From Vibrio nitrifigilis (GTDB lineage Bacteria; Pseudomonadota; Gammaproteobacteria; Enterobacterales; Vibrionaceae), in assembly GCF_015686695.1 (NCBI RefSeq), contig NZ_JADPMR010000001.1, positions 2,232,001 to 2,296,000 on the forward strand: a DNA stretch of 64,000 nt, written 5' to 3'. Below the pieces are notes generated by a model that was not told where the DNA came from, ran no database searches, and saw only the letters and a program-made list of their open reading frames with translations. Below, one piece after another: positions 34,401 through 43,606 of the stretch (positions within the stretch are counted from its first letter, which is position 1; every line of letters begins with the position of its first letter). The position numbers and the translations under genes are program-made.

Positions 34401-36647
34401 CTAGCCCACGATATCTTGGGGTTGATGTTGTTTTAACCAATCGATTAACTGACCTAATGGCATTGGCTTAGCATAGAGGAAACCTTGCCCGATATGGCAC
34501 CCTTTTTTCAATAACGTTTCTTTTTCTTCTTGCGTTTCAATACCTTCAGCCACCACTGAAAAATTAAACAGTGAAGCAAGATTAATCACCAACTCAACAA
34601 CCTGTTGATTAGCTCTGTTTTCTCTCAGATTCGTCACAAATGTTTTATCAATTTTGATCGTATCTGCGGCTAATTTAGAGATATGTGCCAGTGATGAATA
34701 ACCCGTACCAAAATCATCGATACTGACGTGTACATGTAAATCATGTAAATGCTCTAAGATAGGATTAACTTTGGCGTAAGAATCCATGGCTTGAGTTTCG
34801 GTAATTTCGACATCAAGTAACTCTGGATCAATATGTTCAACGGCAATGGCATCTTCGATAAGCTGTATATAAGAAGATTCATATAAATCTTTCACGGTTG
34901 CGTTAAATGAAATTGGCAATTTATAACCGTGTTTTCCTAGCGCTTTAATTGCCTCTAACGTCAAATTTAGCGCAATCGCATCCAATTTAGTGATAATGCC
35001 TGAATTTTCGGCAATTGGAATAAAGGTGTCTGGAGGAATCACCGCTCCTTGCTTTTTCCAACGTAACAGCGCCTCTAAACCAACTGGCCGATCATTGTGA
35101 AGATCGATCTTAGGTTGCAGTTCAAGAAAAAATTCATCTTCTTCAATGGCTGCTTTTAAATCATTAAGAATCTGATATTCCGTTAATAATCGTTCACGAT
35201 ACCAAGCACCATAGGCCATAAAACCGACGCCTTTTTGACGTGCGTAATAAAGCAGACTTTTTGATAGATATAGTATCTGCATAGCCGAAAAAGATGACAT
35301 ATGTGAAAGGTCAACTTTAATAATCGTTAACGTATAATTACGTAATTCACCATCAACCTCATTGATCTGATTGGTAAATTCAACCAGCTCACTATCATCG
35401 ATAGCCTCATTCTTATTACATAAGACAGAAAATATACTCGATTCAATCCGGCTAAATGCCATGGGGTGATGATATAACTCTGAAATTTTATGATAAGTAT
35501 GAGTAATCACCTGAAGCAAAGAGTCTTCACTTAAAGTCAGGGCTTGCGAATCAAAATTATCAATGGAAAAGATGACTAATTGCGTATTATTCCGGTCAAC
35601 ACTATTCATGTTTTGCAATTCACGTAATAACCAGTTCTGGTTATAGATTTGCAGTTCTGAATCCAAATAGGCGAGATTAGAAAGTTGGTTTATAAGTGCA
35701 ATTTTCATAAATCCAGAGCTGATATTTTCACCAAACACTTGTAAAAGGTGAATGCTATATTCACTTAAAGGTTGCTGTCCCTCTGCCAGAATAAAATAGC
35801 AGTTAGATTGTTGTTGCTCGTTAGAAAAACAGAGAATCGATAAGTTATCATTAAACTTATGGCTATGTTCTGATATTGCTTCCTGATACAAGTCACCGAA
35901 TTTATCAAGCAAGACAGGAGGTAACGGCTTGCCAACAGGTACATTTTCATGTCCGGAATAAGCAAGGACATAAGACTGTTCTAGCGAATCATTGGTGACG
36001 TGAGTCGCGACACAGAGAGTGGATTCTCCCTCTCCCCCATCAATTATTGAAGCGACTTGCTTAAGCACTACTTGGATGAAAGACTTTTTATCATACTGGC
36101 TGGCCAGTTGCCGTGATGCGTCTATCACCAATTGCAGCCCTATTCTTGCTTGCTCTAACTGATACATTGACCGCCACGAACGGAGATTAGAGGCAACCAC
36201 CGCTTTTAATATGTCATAATCAATCTCTGATTTATTCCAATATTCGTCAATATCATACTTCTGCATGACATCTTTGCGCGGTGCAACACCGGGTTGTCCT
36301 GTCAGCAATACAATCCTAACTAATGAGTTTCCTTGAATATTACGAATAGTCTCGACCAGACGTAAACCTGCATCATCGTCTTCCATCACGACGTCTAACA
36401 ATATCACCGCAATTTCGTCATTTTGAGCAATCATTGTCGCCGCCTCAGAGGCAGAATTGGCAGTCAATATTTCCTCAACATCCCCTTTATCAACAAAGTC
36501 TCTTAAACTGTAAAGGAGAGACTGCTGATAACTTAAATCATCATCTACAGATAGAATCTTACCGATTGTTTTTATTGTTGAATGCGTCTTTATCTTTTGC
36601 GGAAAATCCGTTGGATCTTCCATAAAAATAAATTTTTCATCACCCAT
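34401..36647 (-). CDS. Response regulator with DUF3369-like, degenerate GGDEF and EAL domains
   Basis: Domain order: receiver (KILSVDDDL, phospho-acceptor Asp in LLDVVMEDDD at about residue 85), a DUF3369/GAF-like middle region to about 310, a GGDEF-like region with no GGDEF motif, then a well-conserved EAL domain from about 500. EAL catalytic features are present: GLEALLRW, SFNAT, DVEITET, SIDDFGTGYS, IKIDKTF and AEGIETQEE. It is expected to hydrolyse cyclic di-GMP under control of the kinase encoded 4 bases downstream. The ATG at 36647 has an AAGGAAC box; a GTG at 36728 would add 27 residues without a clear ribosome site. This gives 748 residues. Confidence 0.87.
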   Translation of the reverse strand: MGDEKFIFMEDPTDFPQKIKTHSTIKTIGKILSVDDDLSYQQSLLYSLRDFVDKGDVEEILTANSASEAATMIAQNDEIAVILLDVVMEDDDAGLRLVETIRNIQGNSLVRIVLLTGQPGVAPRKDVMQKYDIDEYWNKSEIDYDILKAVVASNLRSWRSMYQLEQARIGLQLVIDASRQLASQYDKKSFIQVVLKQVASIIDGGEGESTLCVATHVTNDSLEQSYVLAYSGHENVPVGKPLPPVLLDKFGDLYQEAISEHSHKFNDNLSILCFSNEQQQSNCYFILAEGQQPLSEYSIHLLQVFGENISSGFMKIALINQLSNLAYLDSELQIYNQNWLLRELQNMNSVDRNNTQLVIFSIDNFDSQALTLSEDSLLQVITHTYHKISELYHHPMAFSRIESSIFSVLCNKNEAIDDSELVEFTNQINEVDGELRNYTLTIIKVDLSHMSSFSAMQILYLSKSLLYYARQKGVGFMAYGAWYRERLLTEYQILNDLKAAIEEDEFFLELQPKIDLHNDRPVGLEALLRWKKQGAVIPPDTFIPIAENSGIITKLDAIALNLTLEAIKALGKHGYKLPISFNATVKDLYESSYIQLIEDAIAVEHIDPELLDVEITETQAMDSYAKVNPILEHLHDLHVHVSIDDFGTGYSSLAHISKLAADTIKIDKTFVTNLRENRANQQVVELVINLASLFNFSVVAEGIETQEEKETLLKKGCHIGQGFLYAKPMPLGQLIDWLKQHQPQDIVG

Positions 36648-36961
36648 AGAATCAAGTTCCTTATCCACGACATTGAGTAACGTCCGGTCACTACTCTTTA
36701 AGTAGTATAGGTATAAAACCGATTGCACTAAGGTTATGACGGATATTTTTCATTGTTTAACGAGACTGTCGCCATTGTCTCATGTATATCCTTGTGACTT
36801 TCTTATTCTCAATACATTAAGAAATAACAAATTTATTCGATGGATAGAGCAGAGCAGATATGGAATGAAGAGGACAATATACGGAAGAGTGACCGCATTT
36901 AGGCATGAGTAGGAACATCGCCTACTCACACCTCTCTGAGATCATTTGGCTATAAGATAAC
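36648..36961. other. Upstream region of the receiver-EAL/kinase operon
   Basis: About 310 bases with no supportable gene, presumably the promoter of the signalling operon. I see no clear operator. Confidence 0.4.
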
Positions 36962-37227
36962 TATACCCAAATGACCTCAAAATGCAGGATTCAGAGCTTC
37001 ATCAACGAGCCAAGGTCAAGCTCAATCACGGTAGGAATGGTCATTCCCTTTCAACGTGATTGGGCGCAGAAATAGGTTTGTTGATGAGCTCCCAAAGGGC
37101 GAGTTGTATTCGCTCCTAGGCTGTGTTACTGATTTTTAACGTAGAATGACTATGTCTTCAAATCAGTGCCTTGCCTAAGAGCGAATATATTCTCGCTGAA
37201 ACAGCATCTTGAGGTTACTTGGGTATA
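36962..37227. repeat. 266-bp folded repeat with terminal inverted repeats (MITE-like)
   Basis: The 24-base ends (36962-36985 and 37204-37227) match as inverted repeats at 21 of 24 positions, in the form tatacccaagtaacctcaag. Inside are two large imperfect hairpins. The left one pairs agcttcatcaac with gttgatgagct and, within it, gctcaatcacg with cgtgattgggc. The right one pairs a 23-base arm near 37100-37122 with one near 37173-37196. No open frame of note lies inside. A shorter copy occurs at 46376 and a lone end at 24123. Confidence 0.8.
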
Positions 37228-38388
37228 TTATAATGCGCAGCAACATCGAGCGACAATCAGCGCTTTCGAAACGAAGGTTGAAAGGTCACAGAATTCTCGA
37301 TCGGTATGAGCATAGCCGCCAACAGGCCCTGTCGCACATAAAGTGGGGATTTGCATCGCGCACGTCCAACCAGCATCGGAGCAGCCGCCAGTAAACTCAC
37401 CATCGACTTCGATTCCCATGGCTTGCGCTTCTTCCCGGTACAAACTCAGTAGTGAGCGACTCATCGGCTCTTCGAAGGGTAAGAAACCCACTTTTTTCTC
37501 CCATTCAATGGTCGCACCATCGATCAGAGCATTATTAACACAAGTTTCAAGTTGCTGTTCCAGCCATGCACCTTGTTCAGCCGTTAAATAACGCACATCC
37601 AGAGTTGCACTTGCTTTCTCTGCGACGGTGTTCGGTGTGGTTCCCCCCGAAATTAAACCGATATTGGTGGTAATCCCTTTATCGTAATCTGTTAGCGCAT
37701 GTATTGATTGAATTAAATTGGCGAGAATGCCAATAGCACTAATCCCATCTTGATGGCAGACGCCCGCGTGTGCCGCGCGACCAGTCACATCAAAGGTATA
37801 AGTGCTCCCCCCTTTACGGGCTTTCACAACATTGCCAGTAATGCGTCCGGGTTCTGCATTAAATACCGCTTTGGCCCCTTCGACATGCTCAGCAATAATT
37901 TTGCGCCCATTCGGTGAGCCAATCTCTTCATCACTGGTTGCTAAGAGCATTAACTGAAGTGGCAGAGGCTGACCCGACTCTTTTTGATACTGATGAAACG
38001 CTTTGAGAATAAAGCAGTTCATGACAATGCCTGATTTCATGTCAGCAACACCCGGACCGAACGCTTTATCGCCGTCTTGAGTAAACGGACGTTTTACTAC
38101 TTCGCCGGTCGGAAATACAGTATCTAAGTGGCCCGACAATACCAGAGGCGCTTGAGTTTTGTCGCCAACACATGCTTTGACTGAGTAGGTGTCGTGAGTC
38201 GTCAATAATTGTGCGTCGATACCTGAGTCGACTAATTCTTGATGCAAGCGTGTTGCGATCTCTAAACGTCCCGCATCGTTATGGCTATACGAATCTATAT
38301 TGACGAACTCTTTCAACAGTTCCGTCATCGATTGGCGTTGATCAGCTAACCAGTTCGTAACGAACTCTCTCATGTTTTCTTGCATCAT
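37228..38388 (-). CDS. M20-family metallopeptidase (ArgE/DapE/CPG2 type)
   Basis: The 386-residue protein has M20 metal-binding motifs: LSGHLDTVFPTGE near 82-94, GPGVADMKSGIV near 111-122, TSDEEIGSPNGR near 148 and, near the end, GGCSDAGW. It probably removes a C- or N-terminal residue from peptides or acylated amino acids, like glutamate carboxypeptidase. It overlaps the second M20 gene by 4 bases and is followed immediately by the 266-bp repeat: the stop codon begins one base from the repeat end. The final residues (CCCAL) are unusual and may be affected by the insertion. Confidence 0.87.
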   Translation of the reverse strand: MMQENMREFVTNWLADQRQSMTELLKEFVNIDSYSHNDAGRLEIATRLHQELVDSGIDAQLLTTHDTYSVKACVGDKTQAPLVLSGHLDTVFPTGEVVKRPFTQDGDKAFGPGVADMKSGIVMNCFILKAFHQYQKESGQPLPLQLMLLATSDEEIGSPNGRKIIAEHVEGAKAVFNAEPGRITGNVVKARKGGSTYTFDVTGRAAHAGVCHQDGISAIGILANLIQSIHALTDYDKGITTNIGLISGGTTPNTVAEKASATLDVRYLTAEQGAWLEQQLETCVNNALIDGATIEWEKKVGFLPFEEPMSRSLLSLYREEAQAMGIEVDGEFTGGCSDAGWTCAMQIPTLCATGPVGGYAHTDREFCDLSTFVSKALIVARCCCAL

Positions 38389-39797
38389 TGACGCTGCTCC
38401 TTAATGTGTAATCCTTGTTCGGCGAGGTCCCAAAACACGCCTGTCATGATTTGCAGTGATTGCTTCATGACACTGCCTAAACAGTGCTCGTTAGGCCCAT
38501 GTTGCAAACAAGCTGGATAAGAATGTGGAATCCACAAGGTGGGTAACCCTAGCGTATTAGCAAACGTGGCATTAGGTAATGAGCCACCTAAATTGGGAAT
38601 CAGAGAAATATCTTCGCCAGTCGTACTTTTTATCGAGTCTTTCGCCCACTCAACCCAAAGGTCATCAGGGTCTAGACGGGTAGCTTCCATTTGTGAAGCA
38701 CGTGACGCACACACTTTAACATCGTCAAAGCCATGCTGCGCTAAATGTTCACTGATAATCTCGATAAAACGATCGCTTTGGCTACCGACCACATAACGAA
38801 TTTGACCGAACAATTTAGCACTGCCCGGAATAGCGTTAGCTGGAGCATCTGGGTTTCCCGCGGTGCAGGCTAAAATTTCCAGCGTATTCCAACCGAAGAC
38901 GCGCTCGGCTGGTGTTAGCCCAGGCTCACCCCATTCTAACGAGAGTTTGGGATCATGTTCACCAGCGCCAACAGGAATGGTTTTTACTGCATCACGCACT
39001 GATTCTGGCAAGCTTTCAGGCAATAACTTAGGCACCAATATACGGCCATTTTCATCGACTAAACAGCTCCACGCGTTCATCAACCGAGTCGCTGCGTTCG
39101 ACAGCAACCCTCCCCAGTTACCAGAATGGTGTGAACCTTCACGAGCGTACACATCCAATTCAAAGTTAAATGAGCCACGCGAACCTAGAAAAAGAGTGGG
39201 ATAATGAGCGCCAACGCGAGGCCCATCAGAGGCAATAAATAGGTCCGCTTTTAAGCGTTCTTTATTTTGCTGACAAAACAAATCTAAACCTGGAGACCCC
39301 GATTCTTCCCCCATTTCAAATAAAATTTTGACGTTAAAACCTAACTGACCTTTCAGTTCTAACAAAGTTTTTAATGCGGCTAAATTAACACTGTGTTGCC
39401 CTTTGTTATCAGCAGTGCCACGTCCGTACCAAAAGTCACCATCCACCACTATCTCCCATGGCGAAAGGCCTTCTTTCCACTGGTCATCATAACCACGTAC
39501 CACATCGCCATGCCCATAGGTTAATAACGTGAGTAATTCAGGATCTTCAATCCGTTCAGCCACCAAAATAGGCCAAGCTTGTGGGTCATCAGCACCGGGA
39601 TTAGTAAAAATTTCACAGTTAAATCCCATTTGCTTAAGATAGGGAATCATCTGCTGCTCAAGGTACACGGCAAGAGCGGGATACCCCGTTGGCGTTTGAC
39701 TTTCCGAACGGATCGCAACCCGTTCAGACAACAAGGTGAAAAACGCGCCCGAGTCAAAATACTCAGTAACACTATCAATAGCTAATTGTCGACTCAT
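38385..39797 (-). CDS. M20-family dipeptidase-like hydrolase
   Basis: The protein has 470 residues from the ATG at 39797, which has AGGAG 7 bases before it. Motifs are TYGHGDVVRGYDDQW near 92-106, YGRGTADNKGQHSVNL near 124-139, EMGEESGSPG near 160 and SDGPRVGAHYPTLFLGSRG near 190. They place it with larger M20 dipeptidases (CNDP-like), which have an inserted dimerisation domain. It lies downstream of a complete peptide-type ABC importer on the same strand, so the imported peptide or amide is probably cleaved by the two M20 enzymes. Confidence 0.87.
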   Translation of the reverse strand: MSRQLAIDSVTEYFDSGAFFTLLSERVAIRSESQTPTGYPALAVYLEQQMIPYLKQMGFNCEIFTNPGADDPQAWPILVAERIEDPELLTLLTYGHGDVVRGYDDQWKEGLSPWEIVVDGDFWYGRGTADNKGQHSVNLAALKTLLELKGQLGFNVKILFEMGEESGSPGLDLFCQQNKERLKADLFIASDGPRVGAHYPTLFLGSRGSFNFELDVYAREGSHHSGNWGGLLSNAATRLMNAWSCLVDENGRILVPKLLPESLPESVRDAVKTIPVGAGEHDPKLSLEWGEPGLTPAERVFGWNTLEILACTAGNPDAPANAIPGSAKLFGQIRYVVGSQSDRFIEIISEHLAQHGFDDVKVCASRASQMEATRLDPDDLWVEWAKDSIKSTTGEDISLIPNLGGSLPNATFANTLGLPTLWIPHSYPACLQHGPNEHCLGSVMKQSLQIMTGVFWDLAEQGLHIKEQRQ

Positions 39798-39881
39798 AAA
39801 CACTCCTTTTTTAGGCACGAAGACGCCCTGCTCTGCATGATGCAGAACGCCTTTTAATCTAATGAAAACAGGTAAAGCTTG

Positions 39882-40709
39882 TTAGCTGGCTTTGGACCAG
39901 ACTAAAGATTGTGGATCAGGCAGACCTAAGTCAGGATCGGGGGTCAGAATAGACGCCAACAAGGTTTGAGTGTAGGGATGCTGCGGATCATCAAAAATTT
40001 GGGCACGTTCACCCTGTTCGACAATACGCCCCTGATGCATAACAGCGACCCGATCAGAAAGGTATTCCACCACGGCTAAGTTATGACTGATGAATAAATA
40101 GGTCAGCCCAAGTTCTTTTTTCAATGACATCAATAAATTGAGAATTTGTGCTTGTACCGAAACATCTAATGCAGAGGTCGGTTCATCGCAAATCAAAATA
40201 CTCGGTTTTAAAATCAAGGCACGAGCAATAGCAACACGCTGCCGTTGCCCACCAGAAAGCTGGCCGGGGAACTGCTCCAGTAAGCGATCGGGCAAGCCAA
40301 CTTTACGCGCAATATCCACCACTTCTCTTTCCTGCGTCGCTTTGTTACCCATTTTATGCAGAACCAAGGGTAAACGGATGATGTCTTTCACACGTTTGCG
40401 TGGATTCAATGATGAATATGGGTCTTGAAAGACTGGCTGAATGACTTTTGCCAGCGCCATTCGGTCACTTAAATCGATTTCTTTATCATGAATTAATACG
40501 TTGCCTTCGCTAGGTGCGAGTAACCCTAATACCATTTTCGACAAGGTACTTTTACCACAACCAGATTCGCCCACCAGCCCTAGCACTTCACCAGGTCGCA
40601 GACGTAAATTCACTTTATTAACAGCAGTGAATTGACGTTTCTCTTTCCACATCCCTTTGCTGACTTCAAAGTGACGAGTCAGATCACACAGTTCGAGCGC
40701 ATAGTCCAT
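39882..40709 (-). CDS. Peptide-type ABC transporter ATP-binding protein (DppF/OppF-like)
   Basis: The 275-residue ATPase has GLVGESGCGKSTLSKMVLG near 45-63, QPVFQDPYSSLNPRKRV near 95-111, LSGGQRQRVAIARAL near 155 and LICDEPTSALDVSVQAQIL near 180. It is the second ATPase of the five-gene importer, and its start overlaps the stop of the first ATPase by one base. The C-terminal zinc-finger-like extension found in some OppF is short or absent. Confidence 0.9.
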   Translation of the reverse strand: MDYALELCDLTRHFEVSKGMWKEKRQFTAVNKVNLRLRPGEVLGLVGESGCGKSTLSKMVLGLLAPSEGNVLIHDKEIDLSDRMALAKVIQPVFQDPYSSLNPRKRVKDIIRLPLVLHKMGNKATQEREVVDIARKVGLPDRLLEQFPGQLSGGQRQRVAIARALILKPSILICDEPTSALDVSVQAQILNLLMSLKKELGLTYLFISHNLAVVEYLSDRVAVMHQGRIVEQGERAQIFDDPQHPYTQTLLASILTPDPDLGLPDPQSLVWSKAS

Positions 40710-41701
40710 TATGACGCCTCCTTAACAGGGTATAAGGTGATTGGGCAGCGAACCCAATGTTGTTGACCACGTTTTTCCAGCTGCGGATTACATTCTCGAC
40801 ACTGGCTCATGGCTTGTTCACAGCGGTTAGCAAACGCACACCCTTGAGTTTTACCAATCAAGCTTGGCACAACACCATGAATTGTCGCTAACTCTTCACC
40901 CGGCTTTGTCTTTCCCGGAATAGGAATACAACTCAATAATCCACGGGTATACGGATGTTTAGGCTGAGAATAAATTTCTTTAACTGTCGCGGTTTCCACG
41001 ATCTGTCCGGCATACATTACTGCCACGCGGTCAGCGATACGCGCAACCACACCCAAATCATGCGTGATAAAGATAACGGCAGTACCAAACTCTTGTTGCA
41101 GTTCGCGAATCAAGGTCAGAATTTGCGCCTGAATCGTCACATCCAGTGCAGTGGTCGGCTCATCGGCGATGATTAAATCCGGTTCACACATCAATGCCAT
41201 AGCAATCATGATACGTTGACGTAAACCACCAGACAGTTCATGCGGATACTGATTTAAACGCTCTTCTGGATAAGGAACGCCTGCGCGTTTTAATAAATAC
41301 AATGCACGCTCATTAGCTTGCTGACGACTGATTTTCTTGTGGGCCATAATCCCTTCAGTTAATTGGTCGCCCAGCTTAAATGACGGATTCAGCGACGTCA
41401 TCGGCTCTTGGAAAATCATCGACATATTTAATCCACGCAAGGCATTACGCTCTTTCTTGCGGATTTTTAGTAAGTCTTTGCCTAAAAACTCAATTTTATC
41501 TGCAGTGCACTTCGCTTTTTTCGGTAACAGGTCCATCAAGGCCATTGATGTCATCGATTTACCACAACCGGATTCCCCCACAATACAGAGCATCTCACCG
41601 CGATTGACGGTAAAGTCGATACCTCGTACCGCATTAAGGGGGCCATTTGCCGTTGGCAAACTCACTTGTAAGTTACGGACATCCAAAATTGTCTCTGCCA
41701 T
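40709..41701 (-). CDS. Peptide-type ABC transporter ATP-binding protein (DppD/OppD-like)
   Basis: The 330-residue ATPase has CIVGESGCGKSMTSMALMDLL near 37-57, IFQEPMTSLNP near 97, LSGGLRQRIMIAMAL near 155 and the C-terminal oligopeptide-transport extension with cysteines (GCAFANRCEQAMSQCRECNP near 287-306), typical of DppD/OppD. That extension holds a 4Fe-4S cluster in characterised homologues. It couples ATP hydrolysis to import with the permeases encoded immediately upstream. Confidence 0.9.
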   Translation of the reverse strand: MAETILDVRNLQVSLPTANGPLNAVRGIDFTVNRGEMLCIVGESGCGKSMTSMALMDLLPKKAKCTADKIEFLGKDLLKIRKKERNALRGLNMSMIFQEPMTSLNPSFKLGDQLTEGIMAHKKISRQQANERALYLLKRAGVPYPEERLNQYPHELSGGLRQRIMIAMALMCEPDLIIADEPTTALDVTIQAQILTLIRELQQEFGTAVIFITHDLGVVARIADRVAVMYAGQIVETATVKEIYSQPKHPYTRGLLSCIPIPGKTKPGEELATIHGVVPSLIGKTQGCAFANRCEQAMSQCRECNPQLEKRGQQHWVRCPITLYPVKEAS

Positions 41702-41713
41702 ACTGCCTCCTGA

Positions 41714-42619
41714 TTAACTGCGGTTTTGTGGTGCGTTCAAGTCACGTAGACCATCACCCACTAAGTTGATTGCCATGACGAGAACCATTAAAGCGATACC
41801 GGGAATAGCAATAACCCAAGGTTGGAAAAACATATACGCTTTTCCTTCGGCCACCATCAACCCCCATGAAGGTAGCGGTGGTTGTACGCCTAAGCCAAGA
41901 AAAGAGAGTGTCGCTTCAAGTAAAATCGCGTGTGCCATTTCTAAGGTAACAACGACAATCAAAGGGCTCAAAATATTCGGTAACAGCTCACGTAATAAGA
42001 TGTAAGGTGTCGATGCTCCTAGCACTTTTGCCGAAGCAATAAATTCTGCGTCGCGTAACTGTTGCGTTGTCGCCCGGGCAACAACCGCAAAACGATCCCA
42101 CAGCAACACCCCCAGCAAGATGATCACCATTTGCAATGATCCCCCGACTAAAGAGGCCATTGCCAACGCCACCAAAATGACTGGCATGGATAGACGCGTC
42201 GTAATTAAGTAGCTGATAAAGGAATCGGTTTTACCACCAAAATAACCAGCGATAATACCAAGTGTGGTACCAATCACACCGGAAAGCAGCGCCGCCGCTA
42301 AACCGATAATCATGGAGATTTGCGCACCATACAGTAAACGGCTTAGGTAATCACGGCCAAGTTTGTCCGTGCCCAACACGTGGTCCCATGAGCCTTTTTC
42401 TTGCCAAACTGGCGGAATCATTCGCTGTGTGACATCTTGAGCATACGGATCATGTGGCGCAATCAAAGGCGCCAGTAATCCACTGAATAAAATAACCAGT
42501 AACAGTACTGCTCCAAGCGTTAAGCTATGGTGACCTAGGACTCGGTTCAATCCTTTACGCCATGGCGGAATTTCTGGCATGGCGCCCTCTAGGGTATTCA
42601 TAACGGTTGCAGACATCAT
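41714..42619 (-). CDS. Peptide-type ABC transporter permease (DppC-like)
   Basis: The 301-residue inner-membrane protein has the OppC N-terminal domain (PHDPYAQDVTQRMIPP near 56, VLGTDKLGRDYLSRLLYGA near 80) and the EAA loop AKVLGASTPYILLRELLPNI near 197. It has five to six membrane helices. It pairs with the DppB-like permease encoded 12 bases upstream. Confidence 0.9.
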   Translation of the reverse strand: MMSATVMNTLEGAMPEIPPWRKGLNRVLGHHSLTLGAVLLLVILFSGLLAPLIAPHDPYAQDVTQRMIPPVWQEKGSWDHVLGTDKLGRDYLSRLLYGAQISMIIGLAAALLSGVIGTTLGIIAGYFGGKTDSFISYLITTRLSMPVILVALAMASLVGGSLQMVIILLGVLLWDRFAVVARATTQQLRDAEFIASAKVLGASTPYILLRELLPNILSPLIVVVTLEMAHAILLEATLSFLGLGVQPPLPSWGLMVAEGKAYMFFQPWVIAIPGIALMVLVMAINLVGDGLRDLNAPQNRS

Positions 42620-42631
42620 TGACCTCCTTGT

Positions 42632-43549
42632 CTAAGCGATGCGTAATTTTGGATCAAGAGCCGCATTGAGCATATCAGCCAAGAATGTCAGCACGATATA
42701 AAACAAGGCGATAATCAGTACAATGGCTTGCACAACAGGATAGTCGTTACGAGAAATCGAATCCCAAGCCAGTTGCCCCAATCCTTGTAAGGAGAAAATA
42801 GACTCCACCACCACAGAACCGCCGAGCATAAAACCCAGTTCAACGGCTAACAATGCAACAACTGGAATCACTGCATTACGCAAGGCATGTTTTAACACCA
42901 CTTTGGTTTCGCTAATTCCTTTAGCGCGAGCCGTACGAATATAATCAGACCCTAACACTTCGAGCATTCCGGTACGTGTTAATCGCATGATGGAAGGGGT
43001 CGCGTAATACCCTAAAGCAACCGCGGGTAACACGAAATTTTGCCATGAACTATTACCTGCAACGGGTAACCAATGCAGTGTCACAGCAAAAATAATAATG
43101 AGAACCAGACTAAAGAAGAAACTCGGCATAGCCTGCCCTAAAACGGCGATAGCCAGAGCTAAACGGTCAATCCAAGTATCTTGTTTAATGGCTGCCACAA
43201 CGCCAAGAGGGATCGCAATAAACGTGGCTACCGCCAGAGCGATACCTCCTAACGTCATGGTGATAGGTAAACGTTCGGTGACAAGGTCACTCACTGATTC
43301 AGTGAAATAATAGGAGTTACCAAAGTCGAAATGTAATGCCCCCCATAACCAGTGAAAGTACTGAACTAAGATAGGCTCGTTCAACCCAAACTGAATTCTT
43401 ACTTGTTCCACTTGTTCTGCGGTTGCTTCAGGCCCTGCAATAGATGTCGCTAAATCCCCCGACAAATGCAGCAGCATGAAGCACACTATGGATACGGTGA
43501 AAGCGACGCCAATCGCCATACACAACCTACGTAACATATATTTCAACAT
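42632..43549 (-). CDS. Peptide-type ABC transporter permease (DppB-like)
   Basis: The protein has 305 residues from the ATG at 43549, which has AGGAG 7 bases upstream; the longer frame from 43573 lacks this. MLRRLCMAIGVAFTVSIVCFMLLHLSGD is the standard OppB/DppB first helix, and ARAKGISETKVVLKHALRNA near 210 is the EAA loop. It forms the pore with the DppC-like protein. Confidence 0.9.
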   Translation of the reverse strand: MLKYMLRRLCMAIGVAFTVSIVCFMLLHLSGDLATSIAGPEATAEQVEQVRIQFGLNEPILVQYFHWLWGALHFDFGNSYYFTESVSDLVTERLPITMTLGGIALAVATFIAIPLGVVAAIKQDTWIDRLALAIAVLGQAMPSFFFSLVLIIIFAVTLHWLPVAGNSSWQNFVLPAVALGYYATPSIMRLTRTGMLEVLGSDYIRTARAKGISETKVVLKHALRNAVIPVVALLAVELGFMLGGSVVVESIFSLQGLGQLAWDSISRNDYPVVQAIVLIIALFYIVLTFLADMLNAALDPKLRIA

Positions 43550-43606
43550 GTGAATCTCCTTCCCTGAAGTCACGTTTACAACTTTGTTAGCAACAAAAGG
43601 CTAACT

